Part shown: positions 20,743-28,583 of the stretch, piece by piece
Layout of the letters: every line of letters starts with the position of its first letter
How positions within the stretch are numbered: position 1 is the stretch's first letter
Source: Prevotella sp.
GTDB taxonomy: Bacteria; Bacteroidota; Bacteroidia; Bacteroidales; Bacteroidaceae
NCBI GenBank assembly: GCA_015060485.1
Contig: SUYI01000009.1
Location: 1 to 64,000, forward strand
DNA: 64,000 nucleotides
Direction of reading: 5' to 3'
Made by a program: the position numbers and the translations under genes
Notes under the pieces: generated by a model
Seen by the model: only the letters and a program-made list of their open reading frames with translations
The model's database searches: none
Told to the model about the DNA's origin: nothing

Positions 20743-22086
20743 ATGAAGAAAATATTTTCACTATCCCTGCTCTTCTCTGTGACCGCCATGCTGTTCACAG
20801 GCTGTGTGTCGGAAGAGGACGATCTGTTCAGCACTTCTGCCGCTGAGCGACTCATGCAGTCGAAGAAGGTGTATACCGAACGTCTGGGCGGCACCACGTG
20901 GCTCATGGAGTTCTATCCCGTGAACACCGACGAGGCCCCCAAGGGTAACGGCTACCTCATCCTGAACCAGTTCAAGAAGGACGGTTCCGTCGTCCAGGCC
21001 ATGCAGAACGACCTGAGCGACGGTAAGTATCTCACCGATACATCCCTCTGGGAGGTCATCTCCGACCAGGGCACCGTGCTCTCCTTCAACTCCTACAACA
21101 AGTGTATCCACACCTTCTCCGACCCCGGACTCTATCAGACCGGTCAGGGCTACGAGGGCGACTACGAGTTCGTCATCCTCAGCCTCGAGGAAGGCGCCAA
21201 ATACGGCATGCTCAAGGGTAAGAAGCGCAGCACCTACAACCGTCTGACCCGTCTGCCCGACGATACCGACTTCAAGGCCTACCTGCAGGATGTCAACGAC
21301 TTCACGTCTACGATGTTCTCTCAGGACGCCCCCAACGAGCCGCTCATCAGCTTCGGAGGCCAGCGTTATGTGATTACCGGTAGCGAGTCGTGCATCATGG
21401 ATTTCTATCCCGAGGGTGGCGACGAGATTTCACAGACCGAGTCGCACGCTTTCCTCGTTTCCCAGCACGACGGCAATTATTATCTGCGTTTCCGCGAGCT
21501 CATCAAGCCCGACAGCGTCAGCGAGGATAATGCCATTCAGGAACTGGTCTACGACCCCGTCACCGACCGCTTCATCGACGAGACCAACCCCGACAACTGG
21601 GTGGCCAGCCGTTATACCGTCACCGAGTTCTTGAAACAGCAGCTCGAAGGCAACCACATCTATCGCGTCAATAGGAATGCCCCTGCCGGCGAACTCTCCG
21701 AAAAGATGCAGCAGGCGCTGAACGCCGCTCACGAGGGCATCCGCGCCGTCAACAAGAACTATGGCATCAACCAGATTTCGCTGCGCTACGATGCCGAGAA
21801 TGGCTTCTGCTGGTTCTTTAAGTATCAGACTGGTAATGCTGCCAAGAACATCGAGTTCCTGTATTCCGGAGCCATCGAGGGCGACAAAGCCAGCTTCACT
21901 TACCTGAAGCCTGCCACATCCAATGCCGAGGCCATCATCAACCGTGTCGACGGCATCCGTTCGCTCCTGCAGCAGACACTCTCTCAGCAGTTCGTCGTGA
22001 CACCTAACGTGACATCTTTCAACTATAACAAGGTGAAGTTCACTTCCGTGTCCGATCCCGACCTGTGGTTCATCGTGAATTATTAA
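20743..22086 (+). CDS. DUF4302-type lipoprotein
   Basis: Lipobox FTGCVSEEDD; LGGTTWLMEFYPV; same operon. Confidence 0.65.
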   Translation: MKKIFSLSLLFSVTAMLFTGCVSEEDDLFSTSAAERLMQSKKVYTERLGGTTWLMEFYPVNTDEAPKGNGYLILNQFKKDGSVVQAMQNDLSDGKYLTDTSLWEVISDQGTVLSFNSYNKCIHTFSDPGLYQTGQGYEGDYEFVILSLEEGAKYGMLKGKKRSTYNRLTRLPDDTDFKAYLQDVNDFTSTMFSQDAPNEPLISFGGQRYVITGSESCIMDFYPEGGDEISQTESHAFLVSQHDGNYYLRFRELIKPDSVSEDNAIQELVYDPVTDRFIDETNPDNWVASRYTVTEFLKQQLEGNHIYRVNRNAPAGELSEKMQQALNAAHEGIRAVNKNYGINQISLRYDAENGFCWFFKYQTGNAAKNIEFLYSGAIEGDKASFTYLKPATSNAEAIINRVDGIRSLLQQTLSQQFVVTPNVTSFNYNKVKFTSVSDPDLWFIVNY

Positions 22087-22119
22087 CTCATTCTAATTAT
22101 AAACTAATGATTTAAGAGT

Positions 22120-23853
22120 ATGAAAAAAGTTTTACTAACACTCGTTGCATTCGTTGCAACAACCGCAGGCTTTGCCCAAAGCGAGGTTGCTGTGGTGAAG
22201 AATGTGAGCAATCGTGTGGCTGATCATCAGCAGGTTGCTGCTCCCGTAGTTCGTCAGGCAAGCCTCGATGGCGAGCAGGCTGTGGCTAAGCGCCGTTCTG
22301 CTATCGACAGCATTTACTATGCTCGTCCTGCTGGAACCTATTGGGTTTCGGGTACTACCTCTTCTGACGAAACTTACGAGTACCTCGTCGTTCCTCCCTT
22401 CACCGACCTGAAGTTCATCAATGTCAGCAACGACCTGACAGGTAAGTGGACCATCGGCAGCAAGGATACTGCGCTCGATGAGTATGTGGATGAAGACCAT
22501 AACTTGGTTTTCGATTTCGACAAGGTCACCCCGGGTTACGTGTCTTATTGCCCCAAGTACACCGCTGGCGAAATCACTTATCAGGTGGCTGACTATGTCC
22601 TGACGATGGACTCTGCAGTTCAGACACTGCATCCCTTCGACTATGTGAAGACCAAGAGATATTATGGTTTTTCCAGTGGTGAGTCTGCCTTCCAGTCTGG
22701 TCCAGATTCTTTCGATTTCGATGGCGACGGCACAGCCGAGACCTTCTATCCCCAGTTCCGTCAGTACTTCGAGAAGCCCGCTTCTCCCCTGTATCTGCAC
22801 GAGGTCAAGCTTTGGGCACATTCTAACAGCCCCGCTTTCACTGGCGATTACCTGAAGCTGGTGTTCAACAAGGTCGAGCGTGTGCAGGTTGGTGAAAGAA
22901 CCTATCGCTACATTGGCGAGAAGATTGGTGAGATGAAGTGCGTGCAGGCTAACATGTCTACCGAGCAGATTGGTACCACTGGCCGCTATCCTGGTGACCT
23001 GATCTTCGCCAACACCGTTATCGACGAGTTCGGTACCGAGGAAGTGCTGCCGCTGCTGCTCGACGAGGCTTTCGCCATCACCATCGAGGGGACCGAGAAT
23101 CCCTCACTGGCTATGGACGTTCGCTTCTATTTCGGCGACCAGGGCGAGCACGAGGAAGAGTGGAACACCCGTGCTACTCCTACCTACATCGTACCGTTCG
23201 ACGCTCAGGGCAAGCCCATCGAGAATCCCAATGGCAACCCCAACGGCCTGTCTTACTTCAATATCACCAAGGATGGTCAGAAGTACTGCTACAACATCGT
23301 ATTCTACCTCTATGGCGAGATGGATGCCATCAAGGTTGAGACCGACGATGCTCTGAACGTGCAGATTGCTCCTGTTGCCGGTGGCGACACCGCTTCTCAG
23401 CCCACCGATGGTGGCGAGGGCGCTCCTGCCTATGTATGGACCAACTATCCCTTCTTCATTCAGGAAGGCGACAACTACGAGGATTCAGGCATCTACGAGT
23501 TCGAGGGCATCCCCGAGTGGGCTCAGGTCAAGATCGATCCTACCTATTACGAGTATGCTACCGACGAGGGCAGCGTTCGCGGCTTGCATATGGTTTGGTT
23601 CACTGTCGAGGCTCTGCCCGATGGCGTTACCGGACGTTCTGCCGAGATAAACCTCAAGAGCGCTCTGGGTGCTAAGAATCAGGCTCCTATCTACATCGTT
23701 CAGGGCGACGCCACCATCACTGGTGTAAACGCCATGAAGTTCGATGCCAACGGCAAGTTTGTAGGTTCTACCTTCAACCTCGCCGGCCAGCGCGTCAACG
23801 ACAACTTCAAGGGCCTCGTCATCAAGAACGGCCGTAAGTTCATGAACAAGTAA
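22120..23853 (+). CDS. Secreted protein with C-terminal NLAGQRV..GLVIKNGRKFMNK tail
   Basis: Signal peptide, terminal motif shared with other ORFs in the window. Confidence 0.75.
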   Translation: MKKVLLTLVAFVATTAGFAQSEVAVVKNVSNRVADHQQVAAPVVRQASLDGEQAVAKRRSAIDSIYYARPAGTYWVSGTTSSDETYEYLVVPPFTDLKFINVSNDLTGKWTIGSKDTALDEYVDEDHNLVFDFDKVTPGYVSYCPKYTAGEITYQVADYVLTMDSAVQTLHPFDYVKTKRYYGFSSGESAFQSGPDSFDFDGDGTAETFYPQFRQYFEKPASPLYLHEVKLWAHSNSPAFTGDYLKLVFNKVERVQVGERTYRYIGEKIGEMKCVQANMSTEQIGTTGRYPGDLIFANTVIDEFGTEEVLPLLLDEAFAITIEGTENPSLAMDVRFYFGDQGEHEEEWNTRATPTYIVPFDAQGKPIENPNGNPNGLSYFNITKDGQKYCYNIVFYLYGEMDAIKVETDDALNVQIAPVAGGDTASQPTDGGEGAPAYVWTNYPFFIQEGDNYEDSGIYEFEGIPEWAQVKIDPTYYEYATDEGSVRGLHMVWFTVEALPDGVTGRSAEINLKSALGAKNQAPIYIVQGDATITGVNAMKFDANGKFVGSTFNLAGQRVNDNFKGLVIKNGRKFMNK

Positions 23854-23903
23854 TCAGGTTGTGGTTAAGTAATCCCCACATTACTGATACACCCTATTAA
23901 CAC

Positions 23904-23941
23904 AAAGAATCCGAGCAACTTCATCGTTGCCCGGATTCTTT
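23904..23941. terminator. Intrinsic terminator
   Basis: AAAGAATCCG-a-GCAAC ttcatc GTTGC-c-CGGATTCTTT. Confidence 0.8.
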
Positions 23942-23980
23942 CATTTCTCACTTCTCATTTCTCATTCCTCATTTCCGTTC

Positions 23981-24088
23981 TTAGAACGGACCATAGCCCA
24001 TACAGCTCGTCGTTCCCAGTGCGGTCAGTGCCGCCGTCAGCGCCGCTATCGCTATGCGAATCACGACTTCCCAAAAATTCTTCTTCAT
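23981..24088 (-). CDS. Smalltalk-like small protein, 35 aa
   Basis: Minus strand MKKNFWEVVIRIAIAALTAALTALGTTSCMGYGPF*; downstream of an HU-like gene as is typical of this family; absent from the ORF track. Confidence 0.8.
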   Translation of the reverse strand: MKKNFWEVVIRIAIAALTAALTALGTTSCMGYGPF

Positions 24089-24100
24089 ACGCTTTAATAA

Positions 24101-24175
24101 TGTTGAATGTTGAGTGTTGAATGTTGAGTTTTAATGTTGAATGTTGAGTGTTGAATGTTGAATGATTCTCGCTTC
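24101..24175. repeat. tgttgaatgttgag(t) simple tandem repeats
   Basis: Repeated tgttgaatgttgagtgttgaatgttgag. Confidence 0.85.
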
Positions 24176-24281
24176 GCTGCGATGTTTGAATGAATAATTC
24201 TCAATTCTTAATCGCCGAAGGCGACCATTCCTTCATTTCTTCATTTACATTTCTCATTTCTTTCATTTCTCATTTCTCATT

Positions 24282-24320
24282 TAAAAAGGTTTGCGCCCTT
24301 TCAGGCGCTAACCTTTTTAA
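24282..24320 (-). terminator. Terminator overlapping the HU-like gene stop
   Basis: ttaaaaaggtttgcgcc ctttca ggcgctaacctttttaa, 17-bp arms with one mismatch. Confidence 0.8.
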
Positions 24321-25168
24321 GATCCCGTTTCGAAGCCGCCGCTGCCGCCGGTGCCCTTAGTGAACACCTTCGTAGTCACCTGGCTGCTCACACCGTCCTT
24401 GATGGCGATGGCCTTGATGGTCGTAGTCTCATCAATGGTGAAGGGCTGGGTGTACAGCGTGTCGTTGCTGTCGGGGTCGTCGCCGTTCTCAGAATAGTAG
24501 ATGGTAGCACCGTCAGGACCGCTGATGCTCACCTGGCTGGTCTCCTCGAACGGATTCACACCGCTAATCGTAGGAGCTGCTACGCTGTTCTGCTGGTTCT
24601 GCGAACCACTGTTGCCGGAGTTGCCGCTGTTCTGCGAACCAGAGTTACTGCCGCTCTGGCTCCCCTCGCCCGTTGGAGAGGGGGTGGGGGTGAGGCTTCC
24701 CTTGGCCTCGGCAATCATGGCCTGAGCCTGGTCCGTCCATGCCAGACGTCCGTCCTTGTTCAGCTCCTCGCGGGTGTAGTCGCCCGTGGCCTGAGCCAGC
24801 AGCTTCAGCGACTGCACGGCAGGACCGGTCTTGTCGGTCTTCTTCATCTCGCCGATGCTGGCCGTGATCACCTTGTCGTTGTCGGCGTCGTACAGCTTGA
24901 TGCTGCCGTTGCCGATGCAGCTCACCTTGAAGATGGCCAGGTTGTCCACCTTGACGGTGTTACCCATCAGAGTCTGCTCACGGGTACACTTCACGAAGTC
25001 GCGCAGGATACCCTCGATGGTACCTTCCGAGAACGGGGTGTTGTGCTCTGCCATGTGAACAGCCATGTCGTGGATGTTCATCGTCTGCTTGTAGCGAACT
25101 CGGGGATAGAACTTACCGAAGCTCGCACTCTTGTCGTTGTTGTTTTTTGTAATGTACAGTTCAATCAT
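24317..25168 (-). CDS. HU-family DNA-binding protein with C-terminal chitobiase/Ig-like domain
   Basis: HU-related N-term (MIELYITKNNNDKSASFGKFYPRVRYKQTMNIHDMAVHMAEHN...); C-term ISGPDGATIYYSENGDDPDSNDTLYTQPFTIDETTTIKAIAIKDG. Confidence 0.8.
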   Translation of the reverse strand: MIELYITKNNNDKSASFGKFYPRVRYKQTMNIHDMAVHMAEHNTPFSEGTIEGILRDFVKCTREQTLMGNTVKVDNLAIFKVSCIGNGSIKLYDADNDKVITASIGEMKKTDKTGPAVQSLKLLAQATGDYTREELNKDGRLAWTDQAQAMIAEAKGSLTPTPSPTGEGSQSGSNSGSQNSGNSGNSGSQNQQNSVAAPTISGVNPFEETSQVSISGPDGATIYYSENGDDPDSNDTLYTQPFTIDETTTIKAIAIKDGVSSQVTTKVFTKGTGGSGGFETGS

Positions 25169-25264
25169 AATTTGTAATGTTTTTTAAGTTTTTAAATAGT
25201 TTGTTTTGTTTCGTTTGTTCCTTCTCCTTTCCGGCCTGCGCACTGCCATTTATCTCCTTTGGTA

Positions 25265-25329
25265 TTGCAAAGTTACGAAAAAATATTTTGGCCTTGCAAC
25301 TTATTGCAAGTTTCTGCTAATTATTGCAA
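25265..25329. promoter_or_regulatory. Cluster of four TTGCAA motifs between divergent genes
   Basis: TTGCAA at 25265, 25294, 25304, 25324; CTTGCAA-CTTA-TTGCAAG perfect inverted repeat. Confidence 0.5.
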
Positions 25330-25360
25330 CAAAATGTTTGGATATTTCAAAATTTTTTTA

Positions 25361-25368
25361 TACCTTTG
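25361..25368 (+). promoter_or_regulatory. Bacteroidetes -7 element TACCTTTG
   Basis: TAnnTTTG consensus upstream of the DUF4248 leader. Confidence 0.65.
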
Positions 25369-25452
25369 CAGATGAAAATAAATATCATCTGCGAGGCTTG
25401 GCTGCACCTCGGCAAAAAGCGAGCTTTCTGCTCTCGGTTTGCACAAGCCTTG
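25369..25452 (+). ncRNA. Putative structured leader RNA, copy 1
   Basis: cagatg/catctg, aggcttg/caagcct and AAAGC-GA-GCTTT stems; homologous to 26327-26415. Confidence 0.5.
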
Positions 25453-25488
25453 TACTCGTAATCCGAAATTAACTAAAAATACTATTAT

Positions 25489-25698
25489 ATGAACGAAAAA
25501 TCATCAAAACCGAAGACCTTCGGTCGCAGTGAACTCGCACTGCAGTACTTTCCTGAGCTTACGGCGATGTCCGCCTGGCGCAAGTTCAAGGAGTGGCTCG
25601 AATTCAATCCGCGCCTCCGTCCGCTGTCGTCGCTCTCGCGTCGCACATTCACCCCTGCCGAGGTAGACCTGATCTACGCAGAGCTTGGCGAGCCGTAG
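25489..25698 (+). CDS. DUF4248-like small protein
   Basis: 69 aa, FGRSELALQYFPELTAMSAWRKFKEWLEFNPRL. Confidence 0.75.
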   Translation: MNEKSSKPKTFGRSELALQYFPELTAMSAWRKFKEWLEFNPRLRPLSSLSRRTFTPAEVDLIYAELGEP

Positions 25699-25784
25699 AA
25701 TTTTCAGCAGGAGCCTTCCGCTGTCTCGCCGGAGCCTTCAGCCATTGCGCTGGAGGCTATTATTTGTGACGCTATTATAATAGG

Positions 25785-25892
25785 TAGGAGTCATCGCAAC
25801 GCCACACTCAGACCTTCAGGTCAGAGAACTTTTTCAGGGGTAAAAGTCATCGCATCGCCACACTCAGACCTTTAGGTCAGAGAACGCTTTCA
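25785..25892. repeat. Two imperfect ~50-bp direct repeats, each with a ctcagacct-t-aggtcagag hairpin
   Basis: gtcatcgcaacgccacactcagaccttcaggtcagagaa...ttcag and gtcatcgcatcgccacactcagacctttaggtcagagaa...ttcag. Confidence 0.8.
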
Positions 25893-25906
25893 GTACACAC
25901 GAACTT

Positions 25907-26140
25907 CGAAATATTCATTTATTCAAATATTCAATTATGACAGGAAGGTTTCTGCGTTTACCGAAGCAGAAACCATTATTATATTATATATTATATATAA
26001 TATATAATATAATAAAATATTACACAAATTATAATTCTTTCTATTCCATCCCTAACACACCCTCCCACGGAATTCAAATCACCGAATTTTGTAAAAACCT
26101 TCCTGTCATAATTGAATAAATGAATATTTGAATATTTCGA
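25907..26140. repeat. Inverted repeat pair (~45-bp arms containing AATTATGACAGGAAGGTTT) around an AT palindrome
   Basis: Arm 25907-25951 and reverse-complement arm 26095-26140; third copy at 42460-42505. Confidence 0.9.
25976..26015. repeat. Perfect 40-bp palindrome made only of A and T
   Basis: TTATTATATTATATATTATA followed by its exact reverse complement. Confidence 0.95.
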
Positions 26141-26278
26141 GTAAGCGAGAGCAGAGTGAAGTTCGTTTCGACTCTGCCAAGCGGGAGAAATATCGACGAA
26201 GTCAATAAATGAAGATAAAGCCATGCTCGCATGAGCTTTATTGAATGCAAAAAATATCGACAATGTCAATATTTGAAT
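26095..26278 (-). repeat. Left outward-facing terminal-repeat-like sequence
   Basis: Reverse complement aligns with 42394-42505 apart from a ~70-85 bp insertion and scattered mismatches. Confidence 0.7.
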
Positions 26279-26326
26279 AAATCCCCCAATTTTCTTTGGT
26301 ACTTTAGAAATATTTTACTATCTTTG

Positions 26327-26415
26327 CAACCAAGAAGGTTGCGAGAACGGGCTGCGCCTCGGCAATTCAAGCGAGCTTGATTGCACTCGGTTTGCACCGT
26401 CCGTGCCAACAAATA
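26327..26415 (+). ncRNA. Putative structured leader RNA, copy 2
   Basis: Follows TATCTTTG (26319-26326); gcaacc/ggttgc hairpin, TCAAGC-GA-GCTTGA hairpin, conserved gcctcggcaa and ctcggtttgcac. Confidence 0.5.
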
Positions 26416-26428
26416 TGCTACTGCTGAA

Positions 26429-26632
26429 ATGACGAACGAACGAAATGCAACACATAACTCGCTAAATATGAGGGGTTTAATAAAACTGCCCCCCCCAATA
26501 TTTTGTAATCTCACAGGTATAACCACATCCCACGGCATTACTGCCAATGCCCCCCTGCTGCATCAGGCTTCAGCCTCTTGTGGCAGGGTTTTGACGTTCC
26601 TATGCCTGACTGTGATTACGCTTAACATCTGA
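26429..26632 (+). CDS. Uncharacterised small protein, 67 aa
   Basis: MTNERNATHNSLNMRGLIKLPPPIFCNLTG... downstream of leader copy 2; coding status uncertain. Confidence 0.3.
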   Translation: MTNERNATHNSLNMRGLIKLPPPIFCNLTGITTSHGITANAPLLHQASASCGRVLTFLCLTVITLNI

Positions 26633-26813
26633 AACAGCTATGATAGAACATTGGTACGAATATCTCCCTGCAGCATTGATGTTAGGAGGATACCTGAAAT
26701 CTTTTTCGCGATAATCTGATTCTTTTGTATTATTCCCCCTTGGTAAAGACAACACCTGCGCGAAAAAACAAAAGATAATTCTACTTTCTTTTGGTTTTTT
26801 GCTCACTTATTCG

Positions 26814-27133
26814 TATCTTTGCATCGTTCATACCCGCGCTTTTGGGCGAATGGGTGGGACGACGACATATTGGAAAGCGTCATTGATGCTTTGTTTTTGG
26901 CTATCTGAAACTTCCACAAATGATAGACCAGTCAAGAGCAACAGCGGAGGTGAATGCTACGGGTGTAGTATATACTCCCGGAGTGTGCCGAGGGCTAACG
27001 ATGCCCTCACGCACACTTTTCGGGGTGCATTATATACTGACCGGCGTGGGTATTCAAACTCTGTTCGTTCACTGGTCGGGCTGTGGAAGGCCTCAGATAG
27101 CGGGACGGGCAGGTGAGGATACCCCGCTTTTTG
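26814..27133 (+). ncRNA. Putative ~300-nt structured RNA with promoter and terminator
   Basis: TATCTTTG at 26814-26821; hairpin AGTGTGC-c-GAGGGC/GCCCTC-ac-GCACACT (26982-27017); terminal AGCGGG...CCCGCT + T-run (27099-27132). Confidence 0.5.
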
Positions 27134-27202
27134 TATGCCGCCATCACTAACTAAGAAACCTCTGACATTTGGGTATCAGTCAGAACAACACGTTGCTGAC
27201 CG

Positions 27203-28129
27203 ATGCCTCAAAACACGGTTGTAAAGAAAAAGCCCGTTGTCGCAAAGCCGTTTATTAAATGGGCTGGCGGCAAAGGGAACCTACTACAAAAGCTGGAAGC
27301 GCTGCTACCTGCTGATTTCGACGATCTTAAGAATGTAACTTACATAGAGCCTTTTGTTGGTGGTGGTGCCATGCTATTCCACATGCTACATTACCACAAA
27401 TGCATCAAGCGTGCAGTCATTAACGACATTAATCCTGATCTCATTCGCTGTTACCAACTTATAGCTGATACACCAGAAATTCTGATAGACCGCCTTAGTG
27501 TCATTGAAAACAACTACTATAGCGTGGAATTCCCAGCAAGGAAGGAGCAATATTATGCCTATCGCGATCAATATAACAGCGAAGGAATTCATCCCGACGA
27601 ACGAGCTGCGTTGTTTATCTTTCTGAATCGCACATGCTTTAATGGCCTTTATAGAGTGAATGCCGCGGGCAAATTCAATGTTCCATACGGGCGGTATAAG
27701 AAACCTCTCATTTGTAATAAAGAGCTGATAATGGAAGACCACCAAGTGCTTAACTCAGTAGAACTGATTATCCGTCAGCCCGGAGATTATAAACTTGTCA
27801 GGCAGAATCTCAGCAAGAATCATGTGAACTTCGTATATTTCGATCCTCCTTATCGGCCTATTAGTGTTACGTCTTCATTTAAGGAATACTCAAATAGTCC
27901 TTTTGGTGATAAACAGCAAGAAGAGTTGAAACTCTTCTGCGACAAGTTGTCTAATCAGAATTGCCTTGTCATGCAGAGTAATTCTGACAGTAAAACCGAG
28001 AATGGAGAATCCTATTTTGAGGAATTATATGTGGGATACGATATCCAGAGGGTCTTAGCAGCTAGATTTATCAATGCAGATCCCGAAAAACGTGTGAAGC
28101 TAACAGAAGTAGTCATTAGAAATTATTGA
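27203..28129 (+). CDS. D12-class (Dam/DpnM-like) adenine-N6 DNA methyltransferase
   Basis: KPFIKWAGGKGNLLQKLE, YIEPFVGGGAMLFHML, VYFDPPYRPIS. Confidence 0.92.
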   Translation: MPQNTVVKKKPVVAKPFIKWAGGKGNLLQKLEALLPADFDDLKNVTYIEPFVGGGAMLFHMLHYHKCIKRAVINDINPDLIRCYQLIADTPEILIDRLSVIENNYYSVEFPARKEQYYAYRDQYNSEGIHPDERAALFIFLNRTCFNGLYRVNAAGKFNVPYGRYKKPLICNKELIMEDHQVLNSVELIIRQPGDYKLVRQNLSKNHVNFVYFDPPYRPISVTSSFKEYSNSPFGDKQQEELKLFCDKLSNQNCLVMQSNSDSKTENGESYFEELYVGYDIQRVLAARFINADPEKRVKLTEVVIRNY

Positions 28130-28132
28130 GCT

Positions 28133-28579
28133 ATGGGAAAGATATTGATACAAGCCAACAATCTTGACACAGTCATAGATACCTTTATGTATATCTATAT
28201 GCATCCTGGCTGCACAAAACAAGAACTGGCAGACTATTGCGGTTTTACGCTCCGGCAGGCAGATTACTACACAAATGCCTGCAAATATCTAGACCTGATA
28301 AATGATGATTGGAGTAAAACTTCTCTTGCAATTGATATTTTTACGAACAATCCAGCAGAAATTTCAGAACGAGTCTACGCAAGAATCATCTCTGATGAGC
28401 TGATGGGGCAGATCTTTGCACGAATCTATGTGCTCCCGAATGAAGACCCATCGACATTCGCTATGGAGCTAACAAAAGAATACTATCCGGGTTATAGCGA
28501 AGCAGTTTATGAGCGGAGGTCGGATAATATCGTGAAATGGTGTAAGAGGATTATTGAGAAAATGAATACAAAATATTAA
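28133..28579 (+). CDS. HTH-like protein of unknown function in methylase operon
   Basis: TKQELADYCGFTLRQADYYTNACKYLDLI looks like winged HTH; 3-bp gap to upstream gene. Confidence 0.6.
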   Translation: MGKILIQANNLDTVIDTFMYIYMHPGCTKQELADYCGFTLRQADYYTNACKYLDLINDDWSKTSLAIDIFTNNPAEISERVYARIISDELMGQIFARIYVLPNEDPSTFAMELTKEYYPGYSEAVYERRSDNIVKWCKRIIEKMNTKY

Positions 28580-28583
28580 AGAT

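Noticed and set aside
25937-26119. 60-aa ORF across the AT palindrome
   Set aside because: Runs through the 40-bp palindrome and an inverted-repeat arm; composition explained by the repeat.
26600-26650. Resemblance to lacZ/M13-reverse vector sequence (gattacgc, gaaacagctatga)
   Set aside because: Pieces are in the wrong order relative to vector and without flanking identity; chance match.
26799-27150. ORFs of 105 and 76 aa within the putative ncRNA
   Set aside because: Overlapping frames, no recognisable domain, and the region is dominated by hairpins and a terminator; treated as non-coding.
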